Assembly (NCBI GenBank): GCA_963205385.1
Contig: CAUJKE010000349.1
Coordinates: 1-43,794 of the forward strand
DNA from: Planctomycetota bacterium
Lineage (GTDB): Bacteria > Planctomycetota > Planctomycetia > Pirellulales > Pirellulaceae
Direction of reading: 5' to 3'
DNA: 43,794 nt
Shown here: positions 25,800-33,567 of the stretch, piece after piece
Layout: every line of letters starts with the position of its first letter
How positions within the stretch are numbered: the stretch's first letter is position 1
Notes under the pieces: generated by a model
Seen by the model: the letters and a program-made list of their open reading frames with translations, nothing else
What the model was told of the DNA's origin: nothing
The model's database searches: none
Translations under genes and position numbers: made by a program

Positions 25800-27881
25800 A
25801 TGCCTGCTATGTCGCGCGTGACTTGTCCGCCGAACGCCGAACCCCATTTCTCGCCGGCCCCGACTGCGCGCGAAGGCGACGTCGATGCGCATCTGGTGCG
25901 AGAGACGCGCGACCAGATTCGCGCGCTCGTGGCGGAGATTGAAGCGCTCGCGCAGCAAGACTTGCCGCTCGAAGACTTCTACGCCGGGTTTCTCGCCCGC
26001 ATTGTCACCGCGCTGGCTGGCGTCGGCGGCGCGGTCTGGACCAAATCCACCGACGGCCAGCTAAGTCTGGCCTATCAAGTCAACTTGCCAGAGATCGATC
26101 TGGGCCCGCGCCCCGAGGCCGCGCGGCACCAGCTCCTCATCGACAAAATCTGGCAAGCTGCGGGGCAACCGCAACTCGTCCCGCCGCACGCCGGTTCCAA
26201 TGCCCCCGCGCAGGCTGGCAATCCGACCGACCTTTTATTGGTGCTGGCGCCGCTCGTCGTCGAGCAGCAAACCATCGCGCTGGTGGAAATCTTCCAACGC
26301 CCCGGCGGCGGGCCGACAACGCAACGCGGCTATTTGCGTTTTCTCGTGCAGATGTGCGCGCTCGGCAGCGACTACTTGAAGAACCGCCGACTGCGGCAAT
26401 TTCAAGATCGCGCGTCGCTGTGGGAGCAGTTCGAAGCCTTTCTCAGCGCCGTGCATCGCAAGTTGGACCTTCGCTACACGGCCTACACGCTCGCCAACGA
26501 AGGCCGCCGGGTGATGGGGGCGGACCGCGTCAGCGTGTTGTTGGGAACCAGTCGCAGCGCGCAAGTCAACGCGGTGAGCGGACTCGATACGCTCGATCGC
26601 CGCGCCGCCGAACTGCGCGCCATGCAGCGCCTGGCGCGCATCGCGCTCGCCGCCCATCAGCCGGTGTGGTTTGCAGGCGACAGTTCGCAGCTTCCTCCGC
26701 AAATGGATGATGCCCTGCACAACTTTGTCGATCTCTCGCAAGCCCGCGCCGTCGGCGTGATTCCGCTGTTTCCGCCGGCGGATGATTCATCTGACAAAGA
26801 CGCCCAGCGGCGGCCCCTTGGCGCGCTCGTCGTCGAACGCTTCGCAGAAGGACATTGGAGCGAAGCGGCCAGGCAGCGCGTCTTGGCGGTGGCCGAACAT
26901 GGCGGCGCGGCGCTCGCGAACGCCCGCGAACATCAAGCGATTTTTCTTTTGCCGCTCTGGAAAGCACTCGGCGGACTCGCGTGGCTGGGAAAGATTCCCA
27001 AACTACTGCTGATGCTCGCAGTCGTGGCCACCGTCATTGCCGGGCTAGTGCTTGTCCCCGGCGACTTCGAACTAGCCGCCCGCGGCAAGTTGCAACCGGC
27101 CGTGCGGCGCGACATTTTCGCCAGCATCGACGGCGTCGTCGTTGATGTGCCGGTCGCGCACGCGCAAACGGTCGCCCCAGGACAAATTCTGGCGAAGCTG
27201 CGCAACAGCGATCTCGAACTTGAAATCGCGACACTGCTGGGGCGTAAGACCACGCTTGAAGAACAACTTTCATCCTTGCAACGCGCGCTGCTCAACGAGT
27301 CGCAACTGAGCCTGGAGCAACAAAACCGCATCGCCGGCGAGACGCTGGAACTGCGGCAAACGCTGGAAAGTATCGACCGCCAAATCGCGCTCTACGTGCA
27401 AAAAGAAGCGCAGCTCGTGGTGCGCAGCGGCCAGGCTGGACAAGTCGTCTCATGGCAAGTCCGCGAGTTGTTGCTGGGGCGGCCTGTGCAGCGCGGCCAG
27501 GTGCTCATGACGCTCGTCGATCCGGCCGGCGATTGGCAGCTGGAACTCAAACTTCCCGAAAAGCGTTTGGGACACGCGCTTGCGGCGCAACAGGCGGCGT
27601 CCCAAGCGGGGCAGCCGCTGCTCGTCACGTTCCAGCTCAGCACGCATCCCGGCCAGCAGTTCACCGGCCAGGTGATCGAAGTCGAGCGCCGCGCCGAAAC
27701 GCAAGGCGAAGAGGGGAATGTGGTGCTCGTGCGGGTGGCGATCGACAAAGCAGCGCTTCCCGAACTCCACAGCGAAACGACCGTCACCGCCAAACTGCAC
27801 TGCGGCCAGCGCCCGCTGGGCTATGTGCTGTTTCAGGATGCGATTGAGGCGGTGCAGTCCAAAGTCTTGTTCTGGTTCTAA
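25800..27881 (+). CDS. GAF-GAF-TM-HlyD fusion: sensor-linked membrane fusion protein
   Basis: 693 residues with no signal peptide. About 55-200 and 215-385 read as two GAF-type sensor domains ('EDFYAGFLARIVTALAGVGG', 'AYTLANEGRRVMGADRVSVL', 'GALVVERFAEGHWSE'). One membrane helix spans about 399-420 ('LLMLAVVATVIAGLVLVPG'). From 421 the protein is an HlyD/RND-type adaptor: 'RRDIFASIDGVVVDVPVAHA' begins the lipoyl half-motif, a helical hairpin spans about 480-535, and 'SGQAGQVVSWQVRELLLGRP' is followed by a beta-barrel. The GAF part should be cytosolic and the adaptor part periplasmic, tying a small-molecule or redox signal to an export or processing machine. It is first of three genes; the next start is 21 nt after its stop, preceded by GGAG. 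Confidence 0.85.
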   Translation: MPAMSRVTCPPNAEPHFSPAPTAREGDVDAHLVRETRDQIRALVAEIEALAQQDLPLEDFYAGFLARIVTALAGVGGAVWTKSTDGQLSLAYQVNLPEIDLGPRPEAARHQLLIDKIWQAAGQPQLVPPHAGSNAPAQAGNPTDLLLVLAPLVVEQQTIALVEIFQRPGGGPTTQRGYLRFLVQMCALGSDYLKNRRLRQFQDRASLWEQFEAFLSAVHRKLDLRYTAYTLANEGRRVMGADRVSVLLGTSRSAQVNAVSGLDTLDRRAAELRAMQRLARIALAAHQPVWFAGDSSQLPPQMDDALHNFVDLSQARAVGVIPLFPPADDSSDKDAQRRPLGALVVERFAEGHWSEAARQRVLAVAEHGGAALANAREHQAIFLLPLWKALGGLAWLGKIPKLLLMLAVVATVIAGLVLVPGDFELAARGKLQPAVRRDIFASIDGVVVDVPVAHAQTVAPGQILAKLRNSDLELEIATLLGRKTTLEEQLSSLQRALLNESQLSLEQQNRIAGETLELRQTLESIDRQIALYVQKEAQLVVRSGQAGQVVSWQVRELLLGRPVQRGQVLMTLVDPAGDWQLELKLPEKRLGHALAAQQAASQAGQPLLVTFQLSTHPGQQFTGQVIEVERRAETQGEEGNVVLVRVAIDKAALPELHSETTVTAKLHCGQRPLGYVLFQDAIEAVQSKVLFWF

Positions 27882-27901
27882 ACTCTCGCGGAGATGCTGC
27901 C

Positions 27902-28831
27902 ATGCCAGCCACCACCGTCGCCTTGGCCGCCGTGCTGCTCGCGGGACAACTCACAGCGCCGGCGCAACCGCAACCGCTCGCGGCGCGGGCCGTCGCCGCG
28001 CGCTCGCAACCGCCCCGCGCCGCGATGATCTCGCACTGTCTGGTGTCGGTGATCGACGATATTCAAGTCCCGGCGCAAGAGTCCGGCTTGCTCACTGCCG
28101 TTGCGGTGGAGGAAGGCTCGCTGGTCCAGCGGGACCAGGTCGTCGCGCAGATCGACGATCGCCAGGCCCAGCTCGCGCGTTATGCCGCGCAAATGGAGCG
28201 CGAGGCGGCGCTGGCCCGCGCTTCGGACGATATTGAAGTCCGCTTTGCGGAAGCATCGTTCGAGGTGGCCGATGCGGAGCTCAAGACCAACGAAGTCATC
28301 AACGCCAAAACGCCAGGCCTCGTCCCCGTGACCGAAATTCGCCGCCAGAAACTGACCAGGCACCGGGCCGAACTGCAAATCGACAAAACCAAGCTCGATC
28401 GGAGCGTCGCCAAGATGCAGGCCGATGTGCATGAGGCGGCCGTCCGCGCCGCGGACGACACCATCGCCCGCCGCAAAATCGTCTCGCCGACCAATGGCGA
28501 AGTCGTCGCCCGAATTCGTCAGGCCGGCGAATGGGTCAACGCCGGCGAACCAGTGCTGCGTGTGATTCGGATGGACCAGCTCAAGGTCGAAGGCTTATTG
28601 CCGGCAGCCGACTACAACCCCAGCGAGCTGATGCACCGGCCGGTGCTCGTGGAAGTCGAACTGGCTCACGGCCGCACCGCGCAGTTCCAAGGCGAAGTGA
28701 CTTACATTAGCCCGCTCGTGACGGCCGGCAACAAATATCGCATTCGCTGCACCGTCGCGAACCGGACCGAAGCGGAGCAATGGCTCCTCCGCCCCGGCAT
28801 GACCGCCGTCGCCGCGATTGGCTTGGACTAA
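27902..28831 (+). CDS. HlyD-family periplasmic adaptor protein
   Basis: 309 residues. The N-terminus is a signal peptide-like segment ('TTVALAAVLLAGQLTAPAQ'). The lipoyl half 'VPAQESGLLTAVAVEEGSLV' is followed by 'RDQVVAQIDDRQAQLARYAA', a coiled-coil hairpin (about 95-185), then the second half 'RRKIVSPTNGEVVARIRQAG' and beta-barrel strands ('EVTYISPLVTAGNKYRIRCT'). Such adaptors bridge an inner-membrane transporter to the outer membrane. Unusually for an export operon, the neighbours are another adaptor and a zinc protease, not an ATPase or an RND pump. It starts at ATG 27902 with GGAG a few bases upstream. Confidence 0.87.
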   Translation: MPATTVALAAVLLAGQLTAPAQPQPLAARAVAARSQPPRAAMISHCLVSVIDDIQVPAQESGLLTAVAVEEGSLVQRDQVVAQIDDRQAQLARYAAQMEREAALARASDDIEVRFAEASFEVADAELKTNEVINAKTPGLVPVTEIRRQKLTRHRAELQIDKTKLDRSVAKMQADVHEAAVRAADDTIARRKIVSPTNGEVVARIRQAGEWVNAGEPVLRVIRMDQLKVEGLLPAADYNPSELMHRPVLVEVELAHGRTAQFQGEVTYISPLVTAGNKYRIRCTVANRTEAEQWLLRPGMTAVAAIGLD

Positions 28832-28896
28832 ACACCCGCTTCACGCTCCGCGTAACGCACCTCATCTCGCGGAGCGAGATAGCTTCTCACAGACGC

Positions 28897-31131
28897 ATGA
28901 CACCATCAACTTCCAACCTGGTCTCCAGCGCTAGCCGCCCGCTGAGCTTGCGGATGCGGCCTGACCTGGATGCGCAAGAGCAAACCTACGAAGGGGGACG
29001 GTTTTGGGTCGTCAAGGATCCGCTCACGCTGCGCTACTTTCGCTTCCAGGAAGAAGAGTACGCCGTCTTGGCGTGGCTCGACGGCCAAACGAGCCTGGCG
29101 GAATTGCAAAAAAAGTTCGAACGTCGCTTCGCGCCGCAAACCATCTCCACCGCCGAACTGCATCCCTTCATCGGCACGCTCTACAAGGCGTCGCTGGTGA
29201 TTTCCGACGCCCCCGGCCAGGCCGAAGTGCTCCTGGAGCGCCGGGCCGAGCGAGCGAGCGACGAGCGCAAGCAGTGGTGGGGCAATTTGCTGGCGATTCG
29301 CTTTCGCGGCTTCAATCCGGACGCCCTACTCAGCGAACTCGACGACTACTTCGGCTGGCTCTTTGCTCCGGCCACCATCGCCGCCGCGCTGTTACTCGGC
29401 TGCTGCGCGCTTTTGCTGTTGCTCTCCCAGTTCGATACCGTCCGCGCACGACTCCCCGGCTTCCACGAATTTTTCACCCTCACAAACTGGTTCTGGCTTT
29501 CGCTCACGCTAGCGACGACCAAAGTCTTGCACGAGTTCGGCCACGGCCTGGCTTGCAAACGCCTGGGGCGCGAGTGTCACGAGATGGGGGTGATGCTGCT
29601 CGTCTTTTCGCCATGCCTGTATGCGAATGTCTCCGACGCCTGGACGCTCCCCAGCAAGTGGCAACGGGCCGCGGTCGGCGCCGCGGGGATGTATATCGAG
29701 TTGATCCTCGCCAGTCTGGCGACGTTCGTCTGGTGGTCGACGCGGCCGGGGCTCGTGCATTACCTCGCGCTGGACGTGATGTTCGTCTGCTCAGTCAGCA
29801 CGCTATTGTTCAACGCTAACCCACTGATGCGGTTCGATGGCTATTACATTCTCTCCGACTTGTGCGAGATTCCCAACTTGCGCTCCAAGGCGACGCGCAT
29901 CCTCCGCGCCAAACTCGGCGCGTGGCTGCTGGGCGTGCCGGTGGCGCACGATCCGTTTCTGCCGCGGCAAAAGCAGTTCATCTTCGCGCTGTTCGCCATC
30001 GCGGCGGCCGCGTATAGCTGGCTGATCACGGCGTCCATCTTGTGGACGCTCCTGAAAATGTTCGAGCCGTATGGCCTGAAGGTCATCGGGCACGCGCTGG
30101 CCGTGGTGGCGCTCTTCGCGCTGTTTGTGCTACCGCTCGTGCAACTGGTTCGCTTCTTGATTCTGGCCGGGAGGGCCAAGCGCGTGAATGTTCCGCGGGC
30201 AATCGTCTCGTGCTCGCTAGCCGCCGGCGCAGTGATTTCGCTCGCGTGGTTGCCGCTGCCGCGCTATGTCACCTGCGGCGCGCTTGTGCAGCCGCGCGGC
30301 GCGACGGCTGTGTATGTCGATGTGGCAGGCGAGGTGCGCGAGATTCTGGCTGCATCCAATGCGCCCATCGTCGCTGGCCAGCCGATTATGCGCCTCGCGA
30401 ATCTCGACCTGGAGATCGCCATCAGCCGCTTGGAAGGCGAACGCGAACAGTTGGCTGCGCGGCTCGCGTCGCTGCACGATCGGGCGATTCTCGACGACAA
30501 CGCCGCGCAGCTCGTTGCACATACCGAAGAAGCGCTCGTTGCTCTCGGCGAGCAGCTCGATCGCAAACGAATCGAACTGCGGCGGCTCACCATCGTCGCC
30601 CCGGCGTCCGGCTGGCTCACGCCCCCTGCCCCGCGGACGCCCCACACCGCGGACGCTCGTGTGCTGCCGAGTTGGAGCGGCCATCCGCTGGAACTGCGCA
30701 ACGTCGGGGCGCGGCTCGAGACAGGCGTGATTGTCGGACAGATCGGCGATCCCACGGCTGCCGAAGTGGTGCTCGCGATTGACGAAACCGAGATCGACTT
30801 CGTCCGCCCGGGGCAAACGGTGGACATCGTCCTGGAGCAATACCCCGGCGAGCGCTTAGAAACGAAGCTCGCCACGCTCAGTGCGCAAGAGTTGGCGATC
30901 GCACCGCCGAGTCTCTCCACCAAACACGGCGGCAGCCTGGCGACGCACACGGACGCCGCCGGCAACCAGCGCCCGCTCTCCACGACATATCAAGCCAGCG
31001 CTCCGCTCGAAAACCCAACCGGCCGCATCATCGCCGGCGCCCGCGGTCAAGCACGGATCTACACCGGCACGGAATCCCTCGGCCGCCGCGCATGGCGCGA
31101 AGCCTGCCGCACGCTGGCGTGGGAACTATAG
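28897..31131 (+). CDS. PqqD-like / M50 site-2 protease / HlyD fusion
   Basis: 744 residues. About 20-105 resembles a PqqD-like peptide-binding domain ('WVVKDPLTLRYFRFQEEEYA', 'LDGQTSLAELQKKFERRF'). Membrane helices start near 165. The M50 zinc motif is H212-E213-F-G-H216 ('VLHEFGHGLACKRLG'), and the third ligand is D314 in 'NPLMRFDGYYIL'. More helices run to about 450. A lipoyl/HlyD adaptor region follows ('YVDVAGEVREILAASNAPIV', 'RRLTIVAPASGWL', 'AEVVLAIDETEIDFVRPGQT'). This order matches the 'putative peptide zinc metalloprotease' (YydH-like) family, some members of which process or export modified peptides. ATG 28897 gives a start outside the adaptor gene; there is a 65-nt gap from it. No substrate peptide was seen nearby. 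Confidence 0.88.
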   Translation: MTPSTSNLVSSASRPLSLRMRPDLDAQEQTYEGGRFWVVKDPLTLRYFRFQEEEYAVLAWLDGQTSLAELQKKFERRFAPQTISTAELHPFIGTLYKASLVISDAPGQAEVLLERRAERASDERKQWWGNLLAIRFRGFNPDALLSELDDYFGWLFAPATIAAALLLGCCALLLLLSQFDTVRARLPGFHEFFTLTNWFWLSLTLATTKVLHEFGHGLACKRLGRECHEMGVMLLVFSPCLYANVSDAWTLPSKWQRAAVGAAGMYIELILASLATFVWWSTRPGLVHYLALDVMFVCSVSTLLFNANPLMRFDGYYILSDLCEIPNLRSKATRILRAKLGAWLLGVPVAHDPFLPRQKQFIFALFAIAAAAYSWLITASILWTLLKMFEPYGLKVIGHALAVVALFALFVLPLVQLVRFLILAGRAKRVNVPRAIVSCSLAAGAVISLAWLPLPRYVTCGALVQPRGATAVYVDVAGEVREILAASNAPIVAGQPIMRLANLDLEIAISRLEGEREQLAARLASLHDRAILDDNAAQLVAHTEEALVALGEQLDRKRIELRRLTIVAPASGWLTPPAPRTPHTADARVLPSWSGHPLELRNVGARLETGVIVGQIGDPTAAEVVLAIDETEIDFVRPGQTVDIVLEQYPGERLETKLATLSAQELAIAPPSLSTKHGGSLATHTDAAGNQRPLSTTYQASAPLENPTGRIIAGARGQARIYTGTESLGRRAWREACRTLAWEL

Positions 31132-31141
31132 GCCGGCCCAA

Positions 31142-31177
31142 GAAAAAGCTAACGGAAAGCCGAAGCTTCCCGTTAGC
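31142..31177 (-). terminator. Intrinsic terminator of the repeat-protein gene
   Basis: The arms GCTAACGG (31148-31155) and CCGTTAGC (31170-31177) pair perfectly over 8 bp around a 14-base loop. Read on the minus strand, the hairpin is followed at once by TTTTT (complement of 31142-31146), the layout of a Rho-independent terminator. It sits 26 nt past the stop of the minus-strand gene and 16 nt past the stop of the convergent plus-strand protease gene, so it may also block read-through between the two. Confidence 0.75.
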
Positions 31178-31203
31178 AAGTAAACTCATTCACGGCGGCG
31201 AGC

Positions 31204-32718
31204 TCAAGTCTGCGCGGCCGTCGGCTCGCGCTTCGCTTCGCTGGGCCCATTTAACTGCGGGCGACCGGTTGGGTCCGTATCCATCGGTTCCGCCGCTTTG
31301 GGTTCCGCCGTCTTGCCTTGGGCAGGCCCGCGAGGCACGAGCTTGGAGCGTTCGTCGAGCTTCTGCTCCGTCGCGGCCGGCGCTTCGCCGCTGGTGGCGG
31401 GATCAGCCATCGGCTCGAGTTGCTCGTCGGTCATCGGCTCAACTTTTTTCGACTCGACCGGTTTCGGCTCTTCGATGATGGTCTTCTGCGATTCAACACG
31501 AGTCGCCTCCGGTTCGACAATCACGCGGCGGGTCGTCGTGGCAGACGTCGCTTCGGGATAGTAGAACGATTCGATCACCTGGCCGCACGGATCGACCGGC
31601 ACGCGCATCGCCACGGTGCGCGGCGTGAGGCGGGTCTGCTCGACGGCCACCCACTTAGCCACGGTGCGCGGCTCTTGCAAAATGCGATTCTCCGTCACCA
31701 TCTTGCAAACTTTCACTGGGATTTGCTCTTCACGTTCGACGTACTCGATGCGCTGGGTCGTGACCGGAATCCGCTCTTCGATCACTTCTTCCACCATTTT
31801 GCATGTGCGAACAGGAACCTTCTCGACGATCCGTTCGACCACCGGCTTTTGCACGGTAACGGGGATCTGTCGTTGATGAACCTCTTCTTCGTAACGCACG
31901 GTTTGGATCGGCACGCGGCGGGTCTCGACCACGTCTTCAAACCGGGTGACTTGCGTGGGAACCTGTTGCGTCACCACCTTGGCCACCATTTGCGTTTGCG
32001 GCACTTGCTGGGCCACGACGTTCGAGACGAATTGCCGCTGCGTCGTCACCACGCCGGGCTGCTGCGTGGGAACCCAATAAAAGCCCGCCCGATTGATGAA
32101 GGTCTGACCTGTCACCGAGCTGACCGATGGCCCCCGCGGCAGCCATTGCAGACGATTGGTCACAGGACCAGGCGCATAAAAGGCTTGATCGACGAAGCCC
32201 CCTTGATCGACGAACTGCGTCCGCATCGTCGTCACCGGCTCCCACACCGTCGAAGCTTGTTCTTGCATGACGGTTTCGGTCACGGGGCGGCGCACGGTGA
32301 CTTGTTCCACGCGCTCCGAGGTTTCATACACCGGCTTGCGAGTCGTCCATTGCTCCGTGCGGAACGAAGTCTCGGTGGTGTATGTGACGCGATCGAACGA
32401 GACTTCCTTCTCGCTCGTCTCCCAGACCGGACGCATCACCGTGCGGCGCTCGACGCGCTCGCTGGTCTCCGTCACCGGCTTGGCGACGGTCGTCCGGCGG
32501 ACGCGCATCTCCGTCTCCCACACCGGCCGCTGCACCGTCACCTGACGTTCGACCAACTCCGTGTCGTACTGCAGGCGATAGGTCGTCACCGGTTCCTGGT
32601 CATAGACCGTCTTGTACACAATGCGATACGCCTGCGAACACGGCGACTGGGCAGCCACCGGCGCCACGAGCGTAAAACCAAACAGCGCGAGCGCGCTAAC
32701 GATAAATGAACGAGTCAT
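31204..32718 (-). CDS. Secreted Val/Thr/Tyr-rich repeat protein (planctomycete cell-wall 'YTV'-like)
   Basis: 504 residues with a Sec signal peptide ('SALALFGFTLVAPVAAQ'). About residues 30-160 and 230-385 are short degenerate repeats alternating charged and beta-forming residues, such as 'RRTVMRPVWETSEKEV', 'RKPVYETSERVEQVTVRRPV', 'RYEEEVHQRQIPVTVQKPV' and 'REEQIPVKVCKMVTENR'. The repeats should form extended beta structure. Cysteines occur only rarely. The last ~110 residues are a disordered Pro/Glu/Lys/Ala tail. The composition and 'VYDQEPVTTYRLQYDTE' opening resemble the YTV-type proteins reported from Rhodopirellula cell-wall fractions (recalled, not searched). Role: probable structural protein of the envelope. 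Followed by a good terminator; 32718 is an ATG start. Confidence 0.8.
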   Translation of the reverse strand: MTRSFIVSALALFGFTLVAPVAAQSPCSQAYRIVYKTVYDQEPVTTYRLQYDTELVERQVTVQRPVWETEMRVRRTTVAKPVTETSERVERRTVMRPVWETSEKEVSFDRVTYTTETSFRTEQWTTRKPVYETSERVEQVTVRRPVTETVMQEQASTVWEPVTTMRTQFVDQGGFVDQAFYAPGPVTNRLQWLPRGPSVSSVTGQTFINRAGFYWVPTQQPGVVTTQRQFVSNVVAQQVPQTQMVAKVVTQQVPTQVTRFEDVVETRRVPIQTVRYEEEVHQRQIPVTVQKPVVERIVEKVPVRTCKMVEEVIEERIPVTTQRIEYVEREEQIPVKVCKMVTENRILQEPRTVAKWVAVEQTRLTPRTVAMRVPVDPCGQVIESFYYPEATSATTTRRVIVEPEATRVESQKTIIEEPKPVESKKVEPMTDEQLEPMADPATSGEAPAATEQKLDERSKLVPRGPAQGKTAEPKAAEPMDTDPTGRPQLNGPSEAKREPTAAQT

Positions 32719-33135
32719 GATGCTTTCTCACCCTTCTCAAAAGCCAATCCGCTCGACAACACTCCCAGCCGGCGTCCCAGCCGTCTGTCGCGACCAATCG
32801 CCCCACGGCGGGAATGGACTTTGTCGCGCGCACTTCCTACGGAGAAGTGTGGCGAATTTTCGGCACTTTAGCAAATCATTTGGCGCGTGAATTTTCGCAA
32901 CATTGTCCCCAACGTCTCAGCCTGTAATGGCTTGCGACGAAAAAAAATCACTGAAGAAATTTTAGTCGCCAACCGACACCGAGTGAATGCTGTTTCTGGC
33001 GAAAAAATCGGCAAAACTGGGCATTCGCTACATCTTGCGCAGCCGTTACATCCTGCTCGCTCAAAGAGCTCCCAGCCGTCAAGTTTGCCAACAATTCGAG
33101 CATTCTTCTCTCGCCTTTCGCGCAACACTCCTGAG
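32719..33135. other. AT-richer intergenic region upstream of the repeat-protein gene
   Basis: 417 nt, visibly more AT-rich between 32860 and 33010 than its surroundings. It holds one 6-bp inverted repeat, CACTTC (32831-32836) with GAAGTG (32844-32849). It probably contains the promoter of the repeat-protein gene, but no clear -10/-35 pair could be fixed. A minus-strand frame at 32868-33128 is discussed under rejected items. Confidence 0.45.
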
Positions 33136-33528
33136 CTAGTTCTGCTGGCTGATAGCTGATAGCAGACGCGGCAGGAAGACGAGCAGTCCCGTGGCGGCCG
33201 CGCCCAGCGCGAGCATCAGCACCGCCCCGGCGGCTAAATCGAGCGCGTCGCGCACGTATTCGTTCGACTCCTCGGTCACGGCGCGGGCCAACCGCTCCAA
33301 GGCGCAATTGAACAGTTCCGCGCCGAGCACCATCGCAATCGCGAGCGCAAGCAGCCCCCATTCCACCAGTGACACGCGCAGCACCGCCGCCGCGAGCACC
33401 ACGGCCCCCGCTAGCGCCAAGTGCACCGTGAAGCTTCGCTCGCCTGAGACGCCAACAACAACGCCTCGCTCCGCGTCGGCAAACTTCCGCAACCAACTGC
33501 GCTCCGGCTGTTGAAACGGTTCTTGCAT
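33136..33528 (-). CDS. dgkA: Diacylglycerol kinase / undecaprenol kinase family protein
   Basis: 130 residues, with three membrane helices and the DgkA signature in order: an N-terminal amphipathic part ending 'VVVGVSGERSFTVHLALAG', then 'GAELFNCALERLARAVTEES' and 'VRDALDLAAGAVLMLALGAA'. In the E. coli enzyme the corresponding Glu and Asn bind Mg-ATP. Here E and N of 'ELFNCALE' are kept; the second motif reads VRDALDLAAGAV, where AKDxAAAAV-like sequences are usual. It phosphorylates a membrane lipid alcohol, recycling diacylglycerol or undecaprenol for envelope synthesis. It starts at ATG 33528, 39 nt downstream of lptD on the same strand, so lptD-dgkA is probably one transcript. Confidence 0.9.
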   Translation of the reverse strand: MQEPFQQPERSWLRKFADAERGVVVGVSGERSFTVHLALAGAVVLAAAVLRVSLVEWGLLALAIAMVLGAELFNCALERLARAVTEESNEYVRDALDLAAGAVLMLALGAAATGLLVFLPRLLSAISQQN

Positions 33529-33567
33529 CTCTACACCTCGCCTTCAAGGAGAGTACGTGCGGCGCCG

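Noticed and set aside
31318..32709. 463-codon plus-strand frame opposite the repeat-protein gene
   Set aside because: Its odd His/Arg/Leu-rich repeats are simply the complement of the Val/Thr repeats of the minus-strand gene, which has a signal peptide and a terminator.
32868..33128. Minus-strand 86-codon frame with a ferredoxin-like 'CNGCARCSECP' run
   Set aside because: The cysteine spacing is suggestive, but the frame starts with GTG without a properly spaced ribosome site, the rest has no fold-like pattern, and it lies in AT-rich intergenic DNA. It is left open as a low-probability small gene.
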